This document shows positions 1 to 8,241 of a stretch of DNA of 64,000 bases, piece by piece; position 1 is the stretch's first letter, and every line of letters begins with the position of its first letter. The translations under genes were made by a program, and so were the position numbers. A model generated the notes under the pieces. It did not search any database and was not told the DNA's origin. It saw only the letters and a list, made by a program, of their open reading frames with translations. Origin of the DNA: Pseudomonas tremae (GTDB lineage Bacteria; Pseudomonadota; Gammaproteobacteria; Pseudomonadales; Pseudomonadaceae); NCBI RefSeq assembly GCF_001401155.1, contig NZ_LJRO01000157.1, forward strand, positions 1 to 64,000, written 5' to 3'.

Positions 1-43
1 TTTCGCGGGCGCGAAAATCTGAACATTACGAGGAGTGAAGACG

Positions 44-787
44 ATGGCAAACCAAGCTAAGAATGACTCTGAAACACCCAGACCAAAAGTGTGGCACCTA
101 TTTTGGGGAGATCACGGTTTGGCACTGATGCCCTGGCTGCTCATAGGCCCTGCCGTTTACGTTATTTACCGGCAGCTCGTTAAAATACTTATGGAGAATA
201 CTCCATACCTCACTCTGATAGCCTATGACGTCCCCATTCTTTATGGTCCACCTGCAATTCTGCTTGTCGCAGTGCTATTGCTGCAGAAGCGACTTAGACC
301 ACACCAGAGCTTGCTGGGCACAATTAAGCGTCGCCATCTAGTAATTGGTCTCGTATCGGTATTAGGAGCTTACGCAGCCAGTATCGGGGGGTCCATTTTT
401 CTCGGCTTCGGCAGAGAGCTATCGATGCAAGGACTCGGATTTGGCAAAAGCGAGCCGCAGTACCTGCTTATGGTCATCTCATTACTAATCCTGCCGCCTA
501 TCGTGGAGGAGATTGCATTCAGGCACTTCATCCTTGGCATGCTGCCGTTCAAGCACCATTTCCTCGTAGCTACTGTGGCAGTGACCCTTTCATCCATCTT
601 TTTTATGTACGCGCACTTAGGCCGCTACGATTTCTGGCCCACACACGCGTTGATGCTTACCCTAGGGGTGATTTTTTCTGTGGCGAGGATTCAGACAGGC
701 GGACTTTTGCTGCCGGCGGTTCTGCACAGCGCAGCGGTGGCAATTGCTCTTACCGCCAACCTCTTTTGGGGCTCTTTGGATGGGTGA
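44..787 (+). CDS. CPBP-family intramembrane metalloprotease
   Basis: A 247-residue polytopic membrane protein with about six to seven hydrophobic segments. Motif 1 of the CPBP (CAAX protease and bacteriocin-processing) family is visible as EEIAFRHFILG near residue 157, with the paired glutamates and the arginine. A later histidine-bearing segment around VLHSAAVAIAL fits the second metal-binding site. I chose the ATG at 44 because AGGAG sits 8 bases upstream; the in-frame GTG at 35 overlaps that ribosome site. Family members cleave membrane substrates or act in bacteriocin self-immunity. The substrate cannot be told here. It lies directly before the restriction island with its own start signal. 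Confidence 0.85.
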   Translation: MANQAKNDSETPRPKVWHLFWGDHGLALMPWLLIGPAVYVIYRQLVKILMENTPYLTLIAYDVPILYGPPAILLVAVLLLQKRLRPHQSLLGTIKRRHLVIGLVSVLGAYAASIGGSIFLGFGRELSMQGLGFGKSEPQYLLMVISLLILPPIVEEIAFRHFILGMLPFKHHFLVATVAVTLSSIFFMYAHLGRYDFWPTHALMLTLGVIFSVARIQTGGLLLPAVLHSAAVAIALTANLFWGSLDG

Positions 788-1055
788 ACTTTTGCGTAAT
801 CGTTGTGAATGGTTTTAGAAATTCCCTCAATGAAAGCGGTGATGAACAACTCCCATAGAGAAATGCAGATAGCCTCCAACGTCCTGAAACAGCCATGGGC
901 CACCTAAGCATGCCAGCAACCCACTGCACGTGTCGGACTATTGAGTAGCACAGTGCCATGGCCAAACTCGTCCTACCTTGGTTAAGCTATCGACACTTAC
1001 GCATAACAAAGCCAGGCTTCGCGCTCTGACTGGATACGCAACCGAAGGATCGACC
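788..1055. other. Intergenic, no gene seen
   Basis: Spacer between the CPBP protease and hsdR. I see no convincing coding sequence on either strand and no strong hairpin terminator. The hsdR frame is open back to 978, but nothing supports a start there. Confidence 0.5.
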
Positions 1056-4000
1056 ATGGCAACCAGTAGTAACTTCGCGTTTCTCCAGGAGCACGATCCC
1101 GTCTTCCTAAAGCTTGCAAGCACGGCCGAGCAGGCATTCGCCAGCGATCCCAACACCACTCTGATCAAACTGCGCCAACTTGGCGAAGCCTTGGCCCAGG
1201 ACCTGGCCAGCCGCTCCGGTATCGAATTTGCTACCAATACCTCCCAGTCCGACCTGCTCTACAAGCTCAGTCGTGAGATCCAGCTGGATCAAAACATCCT
1301 TAGCTTGTTTCATACCTTACGCGTCGAAGGAAACAGAGCCATCCATGGGTTCCGCACCCAACATCGTGAAGCTATGGATGGGCTAAAGGTCGGTCGTGCC
1401 CTGGCCATCTGGTATCACCAGTCCTTCGGCAAGAACGCCTACGCCTTCAAGGCCGGTCCTTTCGTTACACCCAGCGACCCCAGTACCCCACTACGCGACC
1501 TGCAAAGCCAGATCGAACAGTTCAAAGCGCAGCTCAGCGAATCCAATCAGCAGTTGGAGAGTAATCAGCAGCTCGCCGAACTGCTCAAACGCGAAGCCGA
1601 GGAATATGCTGTGCTCGCCGAGCAGATGGATGCCGAGTCTCGCAACCATAAGCAATTGGCCGCAGAGCACGAAGCCGCTTTACACAAGATGCGCATCGAG
1701 CATGAACAAAGCCTCAAAGCACTGCAGCAAAAACTCGCTGCACAGCCACAGGCCAGCAAACAGGTTGCCAAGAAAACCCAGCAGGCCAGCAGCAGCTTTG
1801 ATCTCTCCGAAGACCTTACCCGCATCCTGATCGACCAGCAGTTGATCGATGCTGGCTGGGCCGCAGATTCCCTCGACCTCACCTACAGCAAAGGCGCACG
1901 CCCCGAGAAGGGTAAGAACAAGGCCATCGCAGAGTGGCCCACCAGCAGCCCCAAAGCTTGTGCCGATTACGTGCTGTTCGCCGGACTTACGCCCATAGCC
2001 ATCGTCGAAGCCAAGCGTAAACGCATCAATATTGCCGACCGCATTTCCCAAGCGGAGCGTTATGCCCGCGAGTTCAGCCTCTCCCCCGAACATCTACAGC
2101 CCTGGCTGCAAGCTGGCCAAGCACACCCTTGGAACGATGGTGAAGGCAGCTACTTCCGTGTGCCCTTTGCCTTTTCCTGTAACGGGCGCCCCTTTATCAA
2201 GCAGCTCGCAGAACAATCCGGCACCTGGTTCCGCGACCTGCGCAGCCCCGCCAACACGCGCCGGCCGCTGCCAGACTTCCACACGCCAAGCGACCTGCTC
2301 GACCTGCTCAAGCGCAGCCAGGCTGAAGCCGAGGCCAAGCTCGAAGTAGAGGGCTTTGCTTACCTGAAACTGCGCGATTACCAAGAGAAAGCCATCCAGT
2401 CAGTGGAGCAGGCGCTAGCTAACAACCAGCGAGATTGCCTGCTGGCAATGGCCACTGGCACCGGTAAAACCCGCACAATCATTGGCCTGATGTATCGCTT
2501 CCTCAAGACCGAACGCTTCAAGCGCATTCTGTTTCTGGTCGACCGCAGTGCCCTTGGCCAGCAGGCCATCGACTCGTTCAACGACACCACGCTTGAGCAG
2601 AATCACACCCTAGGGCAAATCTACGACATCAAAGAGCTCGGCGACATGGCTGCAGAAGCGGAAACCCGCGTCCAAGTCGCCACCGTGCAAGCCATGGTCA
2701 GCCGTATTTTTCGCTCGGACAATCCACCGCCCGTAGGGGAGTTCGACTGCATCATCGTCGACGAAGCCCACCGGGGTTATACGCTCGACCAAGAGATGAC
2801 CGAAGGTGAGCTGGCCGTGCGAGATCACAGCCAATACCTTTCGCAGTACCGTCGCGTGCTCGATTATTTCGATGCCTGCCGTATTGGCCTTACGGCAACG
2901 CCAGCCAAACATACCAGCGAAATTTTCGGCAAACCGGTATTCACCTATAGCTATCGGGAAGCCGTTGCCGACGACTGGCTTATAGATCACGAACCACCGA
3001 TTCGCTATGAAACTCAGCTCACTAAGCACGGCATACATTATGAAAAAGGCGAGTCGGTCAGTGTTATCAACACCCAGACTGGTGAGGTTGATGTCGCAGA
3101 ACTGGACGACGAGCTGACCTTCAATATCGAATCGTTCAACCGTCGCGTTATCACACCCGCCTTTGACAAGGTCATCTGCGACGAGTTGGCCAATGAACTG
3201 GACCCGTTCGGCGAAGAGAAGACGATGATTTTCTGCGTCAACCAAGCCCATGCCGAACGAGTGAAGAATCTGCTTGATGCTGCTTTCAAGGCAGCTTATG
3301 GCGAGCAATACAATGAAGCGACGGTGCGTATCATCACGGGCCAGAGCGACAATGTTGAACAACTGATTCGACGCTACAAGAACGAACCTCACCCTAGTAT
3401 CGCCATTACCGTGGACTTGTTAACCACCGGTATTGATGTGCCGAAAATCTGCAATCTGGTGTTTATGCGCCGTGTACGCTCGCGCATTCTCTATGAGCAG
3501 ATGAAAGGCCGCGCTACCCGCCGTTGCGACGAAATAGGCAAAACCGTATTCCGCATTTATGACCCTGTCGACCTCTACGCCAGCCTTGAAGCGGTCGACA
3601 CCATGAAACCGCTAGTCAAGAATCCCAACATATCCTTGGAGCAGTTGGTCAGCGAACTCAGCAAAAGTGCCAGCCACGATGCACCCGGCAGCCAACATGA
3701 CAGCAGCCACGCTCACGATGTGCTCGACCAACTGAGTCAGCGCGTCATGCGCATTCTGCGCAAGGCTCAACACAAAGCCGAGAGCAAACCGAGCCTCAAG
3801 CAAAAGTTGGATGAGTTGCAGGATACCTGGGGCGTCGAACCATCAAAACTTCACAGCCACCTGCATAAACTCGGTCCGCAGCTAGCCGCTAACTTTGTGA
3901 ACGAACACAGCCAACTGATCAACCAACTGGCCACCGTCAGCGCTCTACTTGGATCGGAAAACTACCCGATAATTTCCACACACGCCGACGAGTTGATGGT

Positions 4001-4532
4001 GCGCGAGCAAAACTACGGCAAGAACCAGAAACCTGCGGACTACCTTGAAAGTTTCCATGAATTCATCCACAAACAGCTCAATCAGTCTGCGGCCCTTGGC
4101 GTCGTGGTTAACCGCCCTAAAGATCTGACGCGTGAGCAACTCCGTGAAGTGCGCTTGCTCCTCGACCAACATGGCTTCAGCGAGGCCAGCCTGAAAAGCG
4201 CCTGGCGCTCCCAAACCAACCAGGAAATAGCCGCCAGCATCATCGGCTATATCCGCCAGGCAGCCATCGGCGAAGCATTGCTCCCGTTCGAGCAGCGAGT
4301 GATGCACGCCATGCAAAACATCTATGCCCTGCAACCTTGGACGCCCGTGCAGCGTCGCTGGCTCGAGCGATTGGCCAAACAGTTGGTACATGAAGTGATC
4401 ATAGACCCGCAGCAGGTCAATGATGCATTCCGAAATGATGGCGGCCTCAAAGGCCTGAACCGCAATCTTGGCGGCAACCTGGGCCTAGTTCTGGACGCTT
4501 TGAACGATAACCTGTGGCAAGCAACTGGCTAA
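1056..4532 (+). CDS. hsdR: Type I restriction endonuclease subunit R (HsdR)
   Basis: The motor and nuclease subunit of a type I restriction-modification complex, 1158 residues. In order: a DUF4145-like N-terminal region (about 40-110), a long coiled coil rich in Gln and Glu (about 165-260), the HSDR_N PD-(D/E)xK nuclease region (about 300-320, ending VEAKRK), a superfamily 2 helicase with Walker A ATGTGKT near 465, DEAH near 569 and GLTATP near 610, then the second RecA lobe and an EcoEI-type C-terminal domain. This points to the EcoEI-like subfamily. The start at 1056 has AAGGA a few bases upstream and begins MATSSNFAFL; the in-frame GTG at 978 has no support. It would translocate DNA and cut unmethylated targets together with hsdM and hsdS, from which it is separated by three other genes. 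Confidence 0.95.
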   Translation: MATSSNFAFLQEHDPVFLKLASTAEQAFASDPNTTLIKLRQLGEALAQDLASRSGIEFATNTSQSDLLYKLSREIQLDQNILSLFHTLRVEGNRAIHGFRTQHREAMDGLKVGRALAIWYHQSFGKNAYAFKAGPFVTPSDPSTPLRDLQSQIEQFKAQLSESNQQLESNQQLAELLKREAEEYAVLAEQMDAESRNHKQLAAEHEAALHKMRIEHEQSLKALQQKLAAQPQASKQVAKKTQQASSSFDLSEDLTRILIDQQLIDAGWAADSLDLTYSKGARPEKGKNKAIAEWPTSSPKACADYVLFAGLTPIAIVEAKRKRINIADRISQAERYAREFSLSPEHLQPWLQAGQAHPWNDGEGSYFRVPFAFSCNGRPFIKQLAEQSGTWFRDLRSPANTRRPLPDFHTPSDLLDLLKRSQAEAEAKLEVEGFAYLKLRDYQEKAIQSVEQALANNQRDCLLAMATGTGKTRTIIGLMYRFLKTERFKRILFLVDRSALGQQAIDSFNDTTLEQNHTLGQIYDIKELGDMAAEAETRVQVATVQAMVSRIFRSDNPPPVGEFDCIIVDEAHRGYTLDQEMTEGELAVRDHSQYLSQYRRVLDYFDACRIGLTATPAKHTSEIFGKPVFTYSYREAVADDWLIDHEPPIRYETQLTKHGIHYEKGESVSVINTQTGEVDVAELDDELTFNIESFNRRVITPAFDKVICDELANELDPFGEEKTMIFCVNQAHAERVKNLLDAAFKAAYGEQYNEATVRIITGQSDNVEQLIRRYKNEPHPSIAITVDLLTTGIDVPKICNLVFMRRVRSRILYEQMKGRATRRCDEIGKTVFRIYDPVDLYASLEAVDTMKPLVKNPNISLEQLVSELSKSASHDAPGSQHDSSHAHDVLDQLSQRVMRILRKAQHKAESKPSLKQKLDELQDTWGVEPSKLHSHLHKLGPQLAANFVNEHSQLINQLATVSALLGSENYPIISTHADELMVREQNYGKNQKPADYLESFHEFIHKQLNQSAALGVVVNRPKDLTREQLREVRLLLDQHGFSEASLKSAWRSQTNQEIAASIIGYIRQAAIGEALLPFEQRVMHAMQNIYALQPWTPVQRRWLERLAKQLVHEVIIDPQQVNDAFRNDGGLKGLNRNLGGNLGLVLDALNDNLWQATG

Positions 4533-4535
4533 GCA

Positions 4536-4566
4536 TTGACACGCACTATGCGTAAACGCTTAAAAT
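4536..4566 (+). promoter_or_regulatory. Putative sigma70 promoter inside the restriction locus
   Basis: A consensus TTGACA lies at 4536-4541, and TAAAAT (one mismatch to TATAAT) at 4561-4566. The 19-base spacer is longer than ideal. It starts immediately after the hsdR stop and would give the three inserted genes and hsdMS a promoter separate from hsdR. Confidence 0.5.
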
Positions 4567-4591
4567 GTCCTCAGTCCTAGGACAGAGGACA
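4566..4591. promoter_or_regulatory. 26-bp near-perfect palindrome, likely operator
   Basis: The half-sites are TGTCCTC and GAGGACA around a central GTCCTAGGAC; only one base pair per arm breaks the symmetry. It overlaps the end of the putative -10 box and lies 19 bases before the start of the winged-helix-like gene. The position is what one expects for autorepression by that protein. No run of T follows, so a terminator is unlikely. Function is inferred from position. Confidence 0.6.
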
Positions 4592-4610
4592 GTCACTAGC
4601 TGAGGCCGCA

Positions 4611-5255
4611 ATGAAGAGTCAAGATGTTCTGCTGCTAATCAAACTGATCTGCCTCGAGCAGCGCGAGCGCGAGCAGCAAAGGCTCGCAGGCGAAATGACA
4701 GAACTGATCAAGCAGGGTGATGCCTATCTATCAGATCAATGGCGTGGCTGGGAGGATCAATCAGAGCAGGACCCTCCGGTCCATAACGACAGCTATTCCG
4801 TTCGTGCTTTACAAGCCTCACTTGGAATTAGCAAAACTGAAATTGCCTCCGCACTGAAACGCTGCCAATACATCGGACTATTACGTGTAGACCCCGACAC
4901 ACAGCTGCCTCGGGTCAATAGCAAAGCATTGCTGGGCTTTATCGAACATGGCCTGCGCTACGTGTTTCCAGCCAAACCTGCAGAAATGGTCCGGGGCATC
5001 CCTACAAGCTTTTCCGCGCCAATGCTGCAGGGCAAACTAATGAGCGGCGGTGACCTTATCCATGTATGGCCAGACGCCTACGGTAATCGTAAGGGTCAAT
5101 CTGTAACCCCTCTGTTCAAAACAGTACCGGGCGCAGTCAAGAAAGATCATTCCCTGTATGAATACTTGGCCCTTATAGATGCAATTCGACTGGGAAACGC
5201 CAGGGAAGCAAATCTAGCCAACAAGATTTTGCGTGAGAAGGTTCTGCAATCATGA
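4611..5255 (+). CDS. Winged-helix-like protein, putative regulator of the inserted cassette
   Basis: A 214-residue protein I do not recognise as a named family. Residues 61-94 look like a helix-turn-helix (SVRALQASLGISKTEIASAL), followed by a wing-like IGLLRVD. The N-terminus is a charged helix rich in Arg, Glu and Gln. The arrangement with the overlapping nucleotidyltransferase gene resembles the AbiEi/AbiEii or other two-gene pairs in which the first protein is a DNA-binding repressor or antitoxin, but no AbiEi-specific feature is evident. The palindrome at 4566-4591 is the natural candidate for its binding site. Its stop overlaps the next start by four bases (ATGA), which suggests translational coupling. 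Confidence 0.65.
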   Translation: MKSQDVLLLIKLICLEQREREQQRLAGEMTELIKQGDAYLSDQWRGWEDQSEQDPPVHNDSYSVRALQASLGISKTEIASALKRCQYIGLLRVDPDTQLPRVNSKALLGFIEHGLRYVFPAKPAEMVRGIPTSFSAPMLQGKLMSGGDLIHVWPDAYGNRKGQSVTPLFKTVPGAVKKDHSLYEYLALIDAIRLGNAREANLANKILREKVLQS

Positions 5256-5956
5256 GCCGTACACAAAACATTCAGATGCTGGAAGTGGTTGCCCAGGCGC
5301 TCGGCCAAGAGCTCTGCCAACAGGTTGCCTTTGTAGGAGGGTGTACCACAGCCCTACTTTTGACCGACGAATTTAGCCGTGAAGAAGTACGCTACACAGA
5401 TGATGTCGACCTGGTTGTACATTTGACGGGGTACGCTGGCTGGCAAAGGTTAGTTGAACAGCTTAGGCAAAAAGGCTTCACACAGTCGCCGGAGGATGAG
5501 GTGATCTGCCGTATGCGCTTGGGCGAGCTGAAAGTCGACTTCATGCCAGAAGATGCGCAAACCGCCGACCTGTTGGGCTGTAATAACCGCTGGTTCACTG
5601 ACGGCCTGGCCAGCGCACAATGGCACGAATTGCCGAGTGGATGCCGCATTCGCCTGTTCACTCCCCCCTATTTTCTAGGCAGCAAATTAGAAGCCTATGC
5701 AGGGCGCGGTAAGGAAAACCCTTTAGGCAGCCAAGACCTTGAGGACATTCTCAACCTTGTGAACGGTCGAGAGGAACTGCTGCACGAAGTGGACACCGCC
5801 GCGCCAGACCTGCGGGCTTATCTTGCCCAAAAGCTGGCAGCGCTAATGGAAAATAACGATTTCGGCTACCTGGTACAAGACGCCGCACGTGGAGATGACG
5901 AACGTGAGCAGATCATCTGGCAGCGTTTGCGCCATATCGCTCAGGTAGCCGACTAA
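5252..5956 (+). CDS. AbiEii-like nucleotidyltransferase
   Basis: A 234-residue protein with the hallmarks of a minimal nucleotidyltransferase: a GG at 29-30 followed by TDDVD (acidic residues 50, 51 and 53), then a third acidic strand LKVDFMPED about 40 residues later. This matches the layout of the AbiEii/DUF1814-type superfamily, members of which act as toxins that modify tRNA or proteins. A conserved-looking KLEAYAGRG block and SQDLEDI follow, also typical of that group. It overlaps the upstream gene and abuts the phosphatase gene. Whether it is a toxin or a regulator of the restriction enzyme cannot be decided from sequence. Confidence 0.75.
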   Translation: MSRTQNIQMLEVVAQALGQELCQQVAFVGGCTTALLLTDEFSREEVRYTDDVDLVVHLTGYAGWQRLVEQLRQKGFTQSPEDEVICRMRLGELKVDFMPEDAQTADLLGCNNRWFTDGLASAQWHELPSGCRIRLFTPPYFLGSKLEAYAGRGKENPLGSQDLEDILNLVNGREELLHEVDTAAPDLRAYLAQKLAALMENNDFGYLVQDAARGDDEREQIIWQRLRHIAQVAD

Positions 5957-6643
5957 ATGCGAGCATCCCTGCAATGGCAGTCCCAGGCCGGCACCTTCAC
6001 AACTGACAACCGGGATGCCTTCGCCCATGTCGAGTTAGCCCATGCCAGCCTTTACCTGGTCGCCGACGGGAGCAGCAGTCACCCTCTAAGTGGTGAACTG
6101 GCCAATGCCTTGCTGGCAAAGCTAGTAGCGGATTTCACCCACGCGCGCACAGAAGAGATGAACGCAGAGCAAACAGCCGAAGCGTTATTGCATATAATCG
6201 CCACCAGCCAGCAGGTGCTGCGTGATGAATACCCTCGCGCTGCTTGCAGTTACTTGGTGTTATGCCTACTCACCGATGCTGCATTCAGCATTCACGAAGG
6301 CGACTGTTGCCTTGGCCTGATTGAGCCGACCGCCAGTATCCATTGGTTAAGTAGCGTGCATTGTGCCGCTAATTGGCAAGGCAACCTCACACATGCAGAG
6401 ATTGCCCAGGACACATCACGCCACCTACTGACTCGCTGCTTCAGCGCCAGACGCCCTAGTAATCCTGAGACCAAACACTGGCCTACTGCCCCAAACCAGC
6501 GTTGGCTGCTGGCCAGCGACGGCTTCTGGGCCTGTCTGAGCCACCAGGAACAACTGACTTTTTTGCGCACCGGCAATCTACTCGCACCGCCTACGGATGA
6601 CGACATCAGTTGCCTAAGCGTTTCAACGCCCCCTATTAGATGA
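5957..6643 (+). CDS. PP2C-like serine/threonine phosphatase
   Basis: A 228-residue protein carrying reduced but clear PP2C motifs: NRDAF with Asp20, VADGSSSHPLSGELA with Asp37-Gly38, LLASDGFW with Asp188-Gly189, and a C-terminal DDDIS (214-216). These acidic residues would bind the two metal ions of a PPM phosphatase. It is at the short end for the family and looks like a single catalytic domain with no membrane segment. It begins directly at the stop of the nucleotidyltransferase gene and ends in an ATGA overlap with the open frame leading into hsdM. A protein phosphatase inside a type I locus is unusual and hints at post-translational control. Confidence 0.75.
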   Translation: MRASLQWQSQAGTFTTDNRDAFAHVELAHASLYLVADGSSSHPLSGELANALLAKLVADFTHARTEEMNAEQTAEALLHIIATSQQVLRDEYPRAACSYLVLCLLTDAAFSIHEGDCCLGLIEPTASIHWLSSVHCAANWQGNLTHAEIAQDTSRHLLTRCFSARRPSNPETKHWPTAPNQRWLLASDGFWACLSHQEQLTFLRTGNLLAPPTDDDISCLSVSTPPIR

Positions 6644-6696
6644 GCCGAACCACTCCACGGTTCGACTCACAACCTGATCAAATTAGAGTGCTACCC

Positions 6697-8241
6697 ATGA
6701 CCAATTCCGACATCGTCCAGAAACTCTGGAACCTTTGCGACGTACTGCGCGATGATGGCATCAACTACAGCGACTACGTCACCGAGCTGGTACTGCTGCT
6801 GTTTATCAAGATGGAATACGAGCAAGTACAAAACAACGACAGCTTTGCCCACAAACTGCCACTAGGCGCGCGCTGGCCGGACCTGGCTGGCAAGTCTGGC
6901 CTTAACCTGCTCGACTACTACCGTCAGATGCTGCTGGACCTGGGCAAGAACAGCGACCCGCTGATCGCCGCCATTTATACCGATGCGCAAACCCGCATGA
7001 AGGAGCCGCGCCATCTGGAGCAACTGATCAAGAGCCTGGACGGGATCGACTGGTTCAGCGCTCGCCGTGATGGCCTGGGCGATCTTTACGAAGGCCTGCT
7101 GGAAAAGAACGCCAGCGAAACCAAATCCGGTGCAGGGCAGTACTTCACTCCGCGTCCATTGATCGACAGCATCATAAACTGCATCAAGCCCCAGCCAGGA
7201 GAGACCATCCAGGACCCTGCTGCTGGTACCGCTGGTTTCTTGATTGCCGCCGACGCTTATATCAAGAGCCACACTGACGACCACTACGATCTCGATGCCA
7301 AGGCCCAGTCCTTCCAGCGTAACCGTGCTTTTGTCGGCATCGAATTGGTGCCCGGCACCCGTCGTTTGGCGCTTATGAACACCCTGCTGCACGGTATGGA
7401 GGGCGATGAAGAAGGCGTGGTTCACTTGGGCAACGCCCTCGGCCAAACCGGGGCTAACCTGCCCATGGTTGACGTGATTCTCTCCAACCCGCCGTTCGGT
7501 ACAGCCAAAGGTGGCGGTGGCCCTACCCGTGACGATCTGACCTACAAAACCAGCAACAAGCAACTGGCCTTTCTTCAGCACATTTACCGCGGTCTGAAAC
7601 CGGGCGGCCGAGCTGCTGTGGTACTGCCGGATAACGTACTGTTTGAGGCTGGCGTCGGCACCGATGTGCGCCGCGACCTGATGGACAAGTGCAACCTGCA
7701 CACTATCTTGCGTTTGCCCACCGGCATCTTCTACGCCCAGGGCGTGAAGACCAACGTGCTGTTCTTTCAAAAAGGCACTGCCGATAACCCGCGCCAGGAG
7801 CATGGCAGCACACAACGCACATGGATCTACGACCTGCGCAGCAATATGCCCAGCTTTGGCAAACGCACGCCCTTTGGTACTCAACACCTCAAGCCTTTTG
7901 AAGACGCCTATGGGGAGGATGCCAACGGCAATAGCTCGCGTGCCGAGAATGTTGAAGGTATCGGGGAAACTAGCCGCTTTCGCGTGTTCACCCGCGACTT
8001 TATTCGTGAGCGTGGCGACTCGCTAGATATCAGTTGGCTCAAAGATGGCGACAGTCTCGACGCCGCTGATCTACCCGCGCCAGAAGTACTGGCTGGTGAG
8101 GCTATGGCCGAACTGACTGAGGCATTATATGAACTGGAGGAACTGATGAAAGCGTTGGGGGCTGGGGATGAAGTAGCAGCTCAGAAGCAATTGATGGCGG
8201 AAGTGATGGGGTTGATGGTAGTTGAGGGAAATGGAGAATGA
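6697..8241 (+). CDS. hsdM: Type I DNA methyltransferase subunit M (HsdM)
   Basis: An adenine-N6 DNA methyltransferase subunit of 514 residues. It has the HsdM N-terminal helical domain (DIVQKLWNLCDVLRDDG), the SAM-binding motif DPAAGTAGFLI near 173 and the catalytic NPPF near 264. I place the start at 6697 (MTNSDIVQK), where family homology begins. The frame is open to an ATG at 6640 that overlaps the phosphatase stop, giving 19 extra residues, so coupling to the upstream gene remains possible. It overlaps hsdS by four bases. With HsdS it forms the modification enzyme, and with HsdR the restriction enzyme. Confidence 0.95.
   Translation: MTNSDIVQKLWNLCDVLRDDGINYSDYVTELVLLLFIKMEYEQVQNNDSFAHKLPLGARWPDLAGKSGLNLLDYYRQMLLDLGKNSDPLIAAIYTDAQTRMKEPRHLEQLIKSLDGIDWFSARRDGLGDLYEGLLEKNASETKSGAGQYFTPRPLIDSIINCIKPQPGETIQDPAAGTAGFLIAADAYIKSHTDDHYDLDAKAQSFQRNRAFVGIELVPGTRRLALMNTLLHGMEGDEEGVVHLGNALGQTGANLPMVDVILSNPPFGTAKGGGGPTRDDLTYKTSNKQLAFLQHIYRGLKPGGRAAVVLPDNVLFEAGVGTDVRRDLMDKCNLHTILRLPTGIFYAQGVKTNVLFFQKGTADNPRQEHGSTQRTWIYDLRSNMPSFGKRTPFGTQHLKPFEDAYGEDANGNSSRAENVEGIGETSRFRVFTRDFIRERGDSLDISWLKDGDSLDAADLPAPEVLAGEAMAELTEALYELEELMKALGAGDEVAAQKQLMAEVMGLMVVEGNGE

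Noticed and set aside
6862..7887. 341-codon - strand frame inside hsdM
   Set aside because: Shadow frame; hsdM has full motifs on the + strand.
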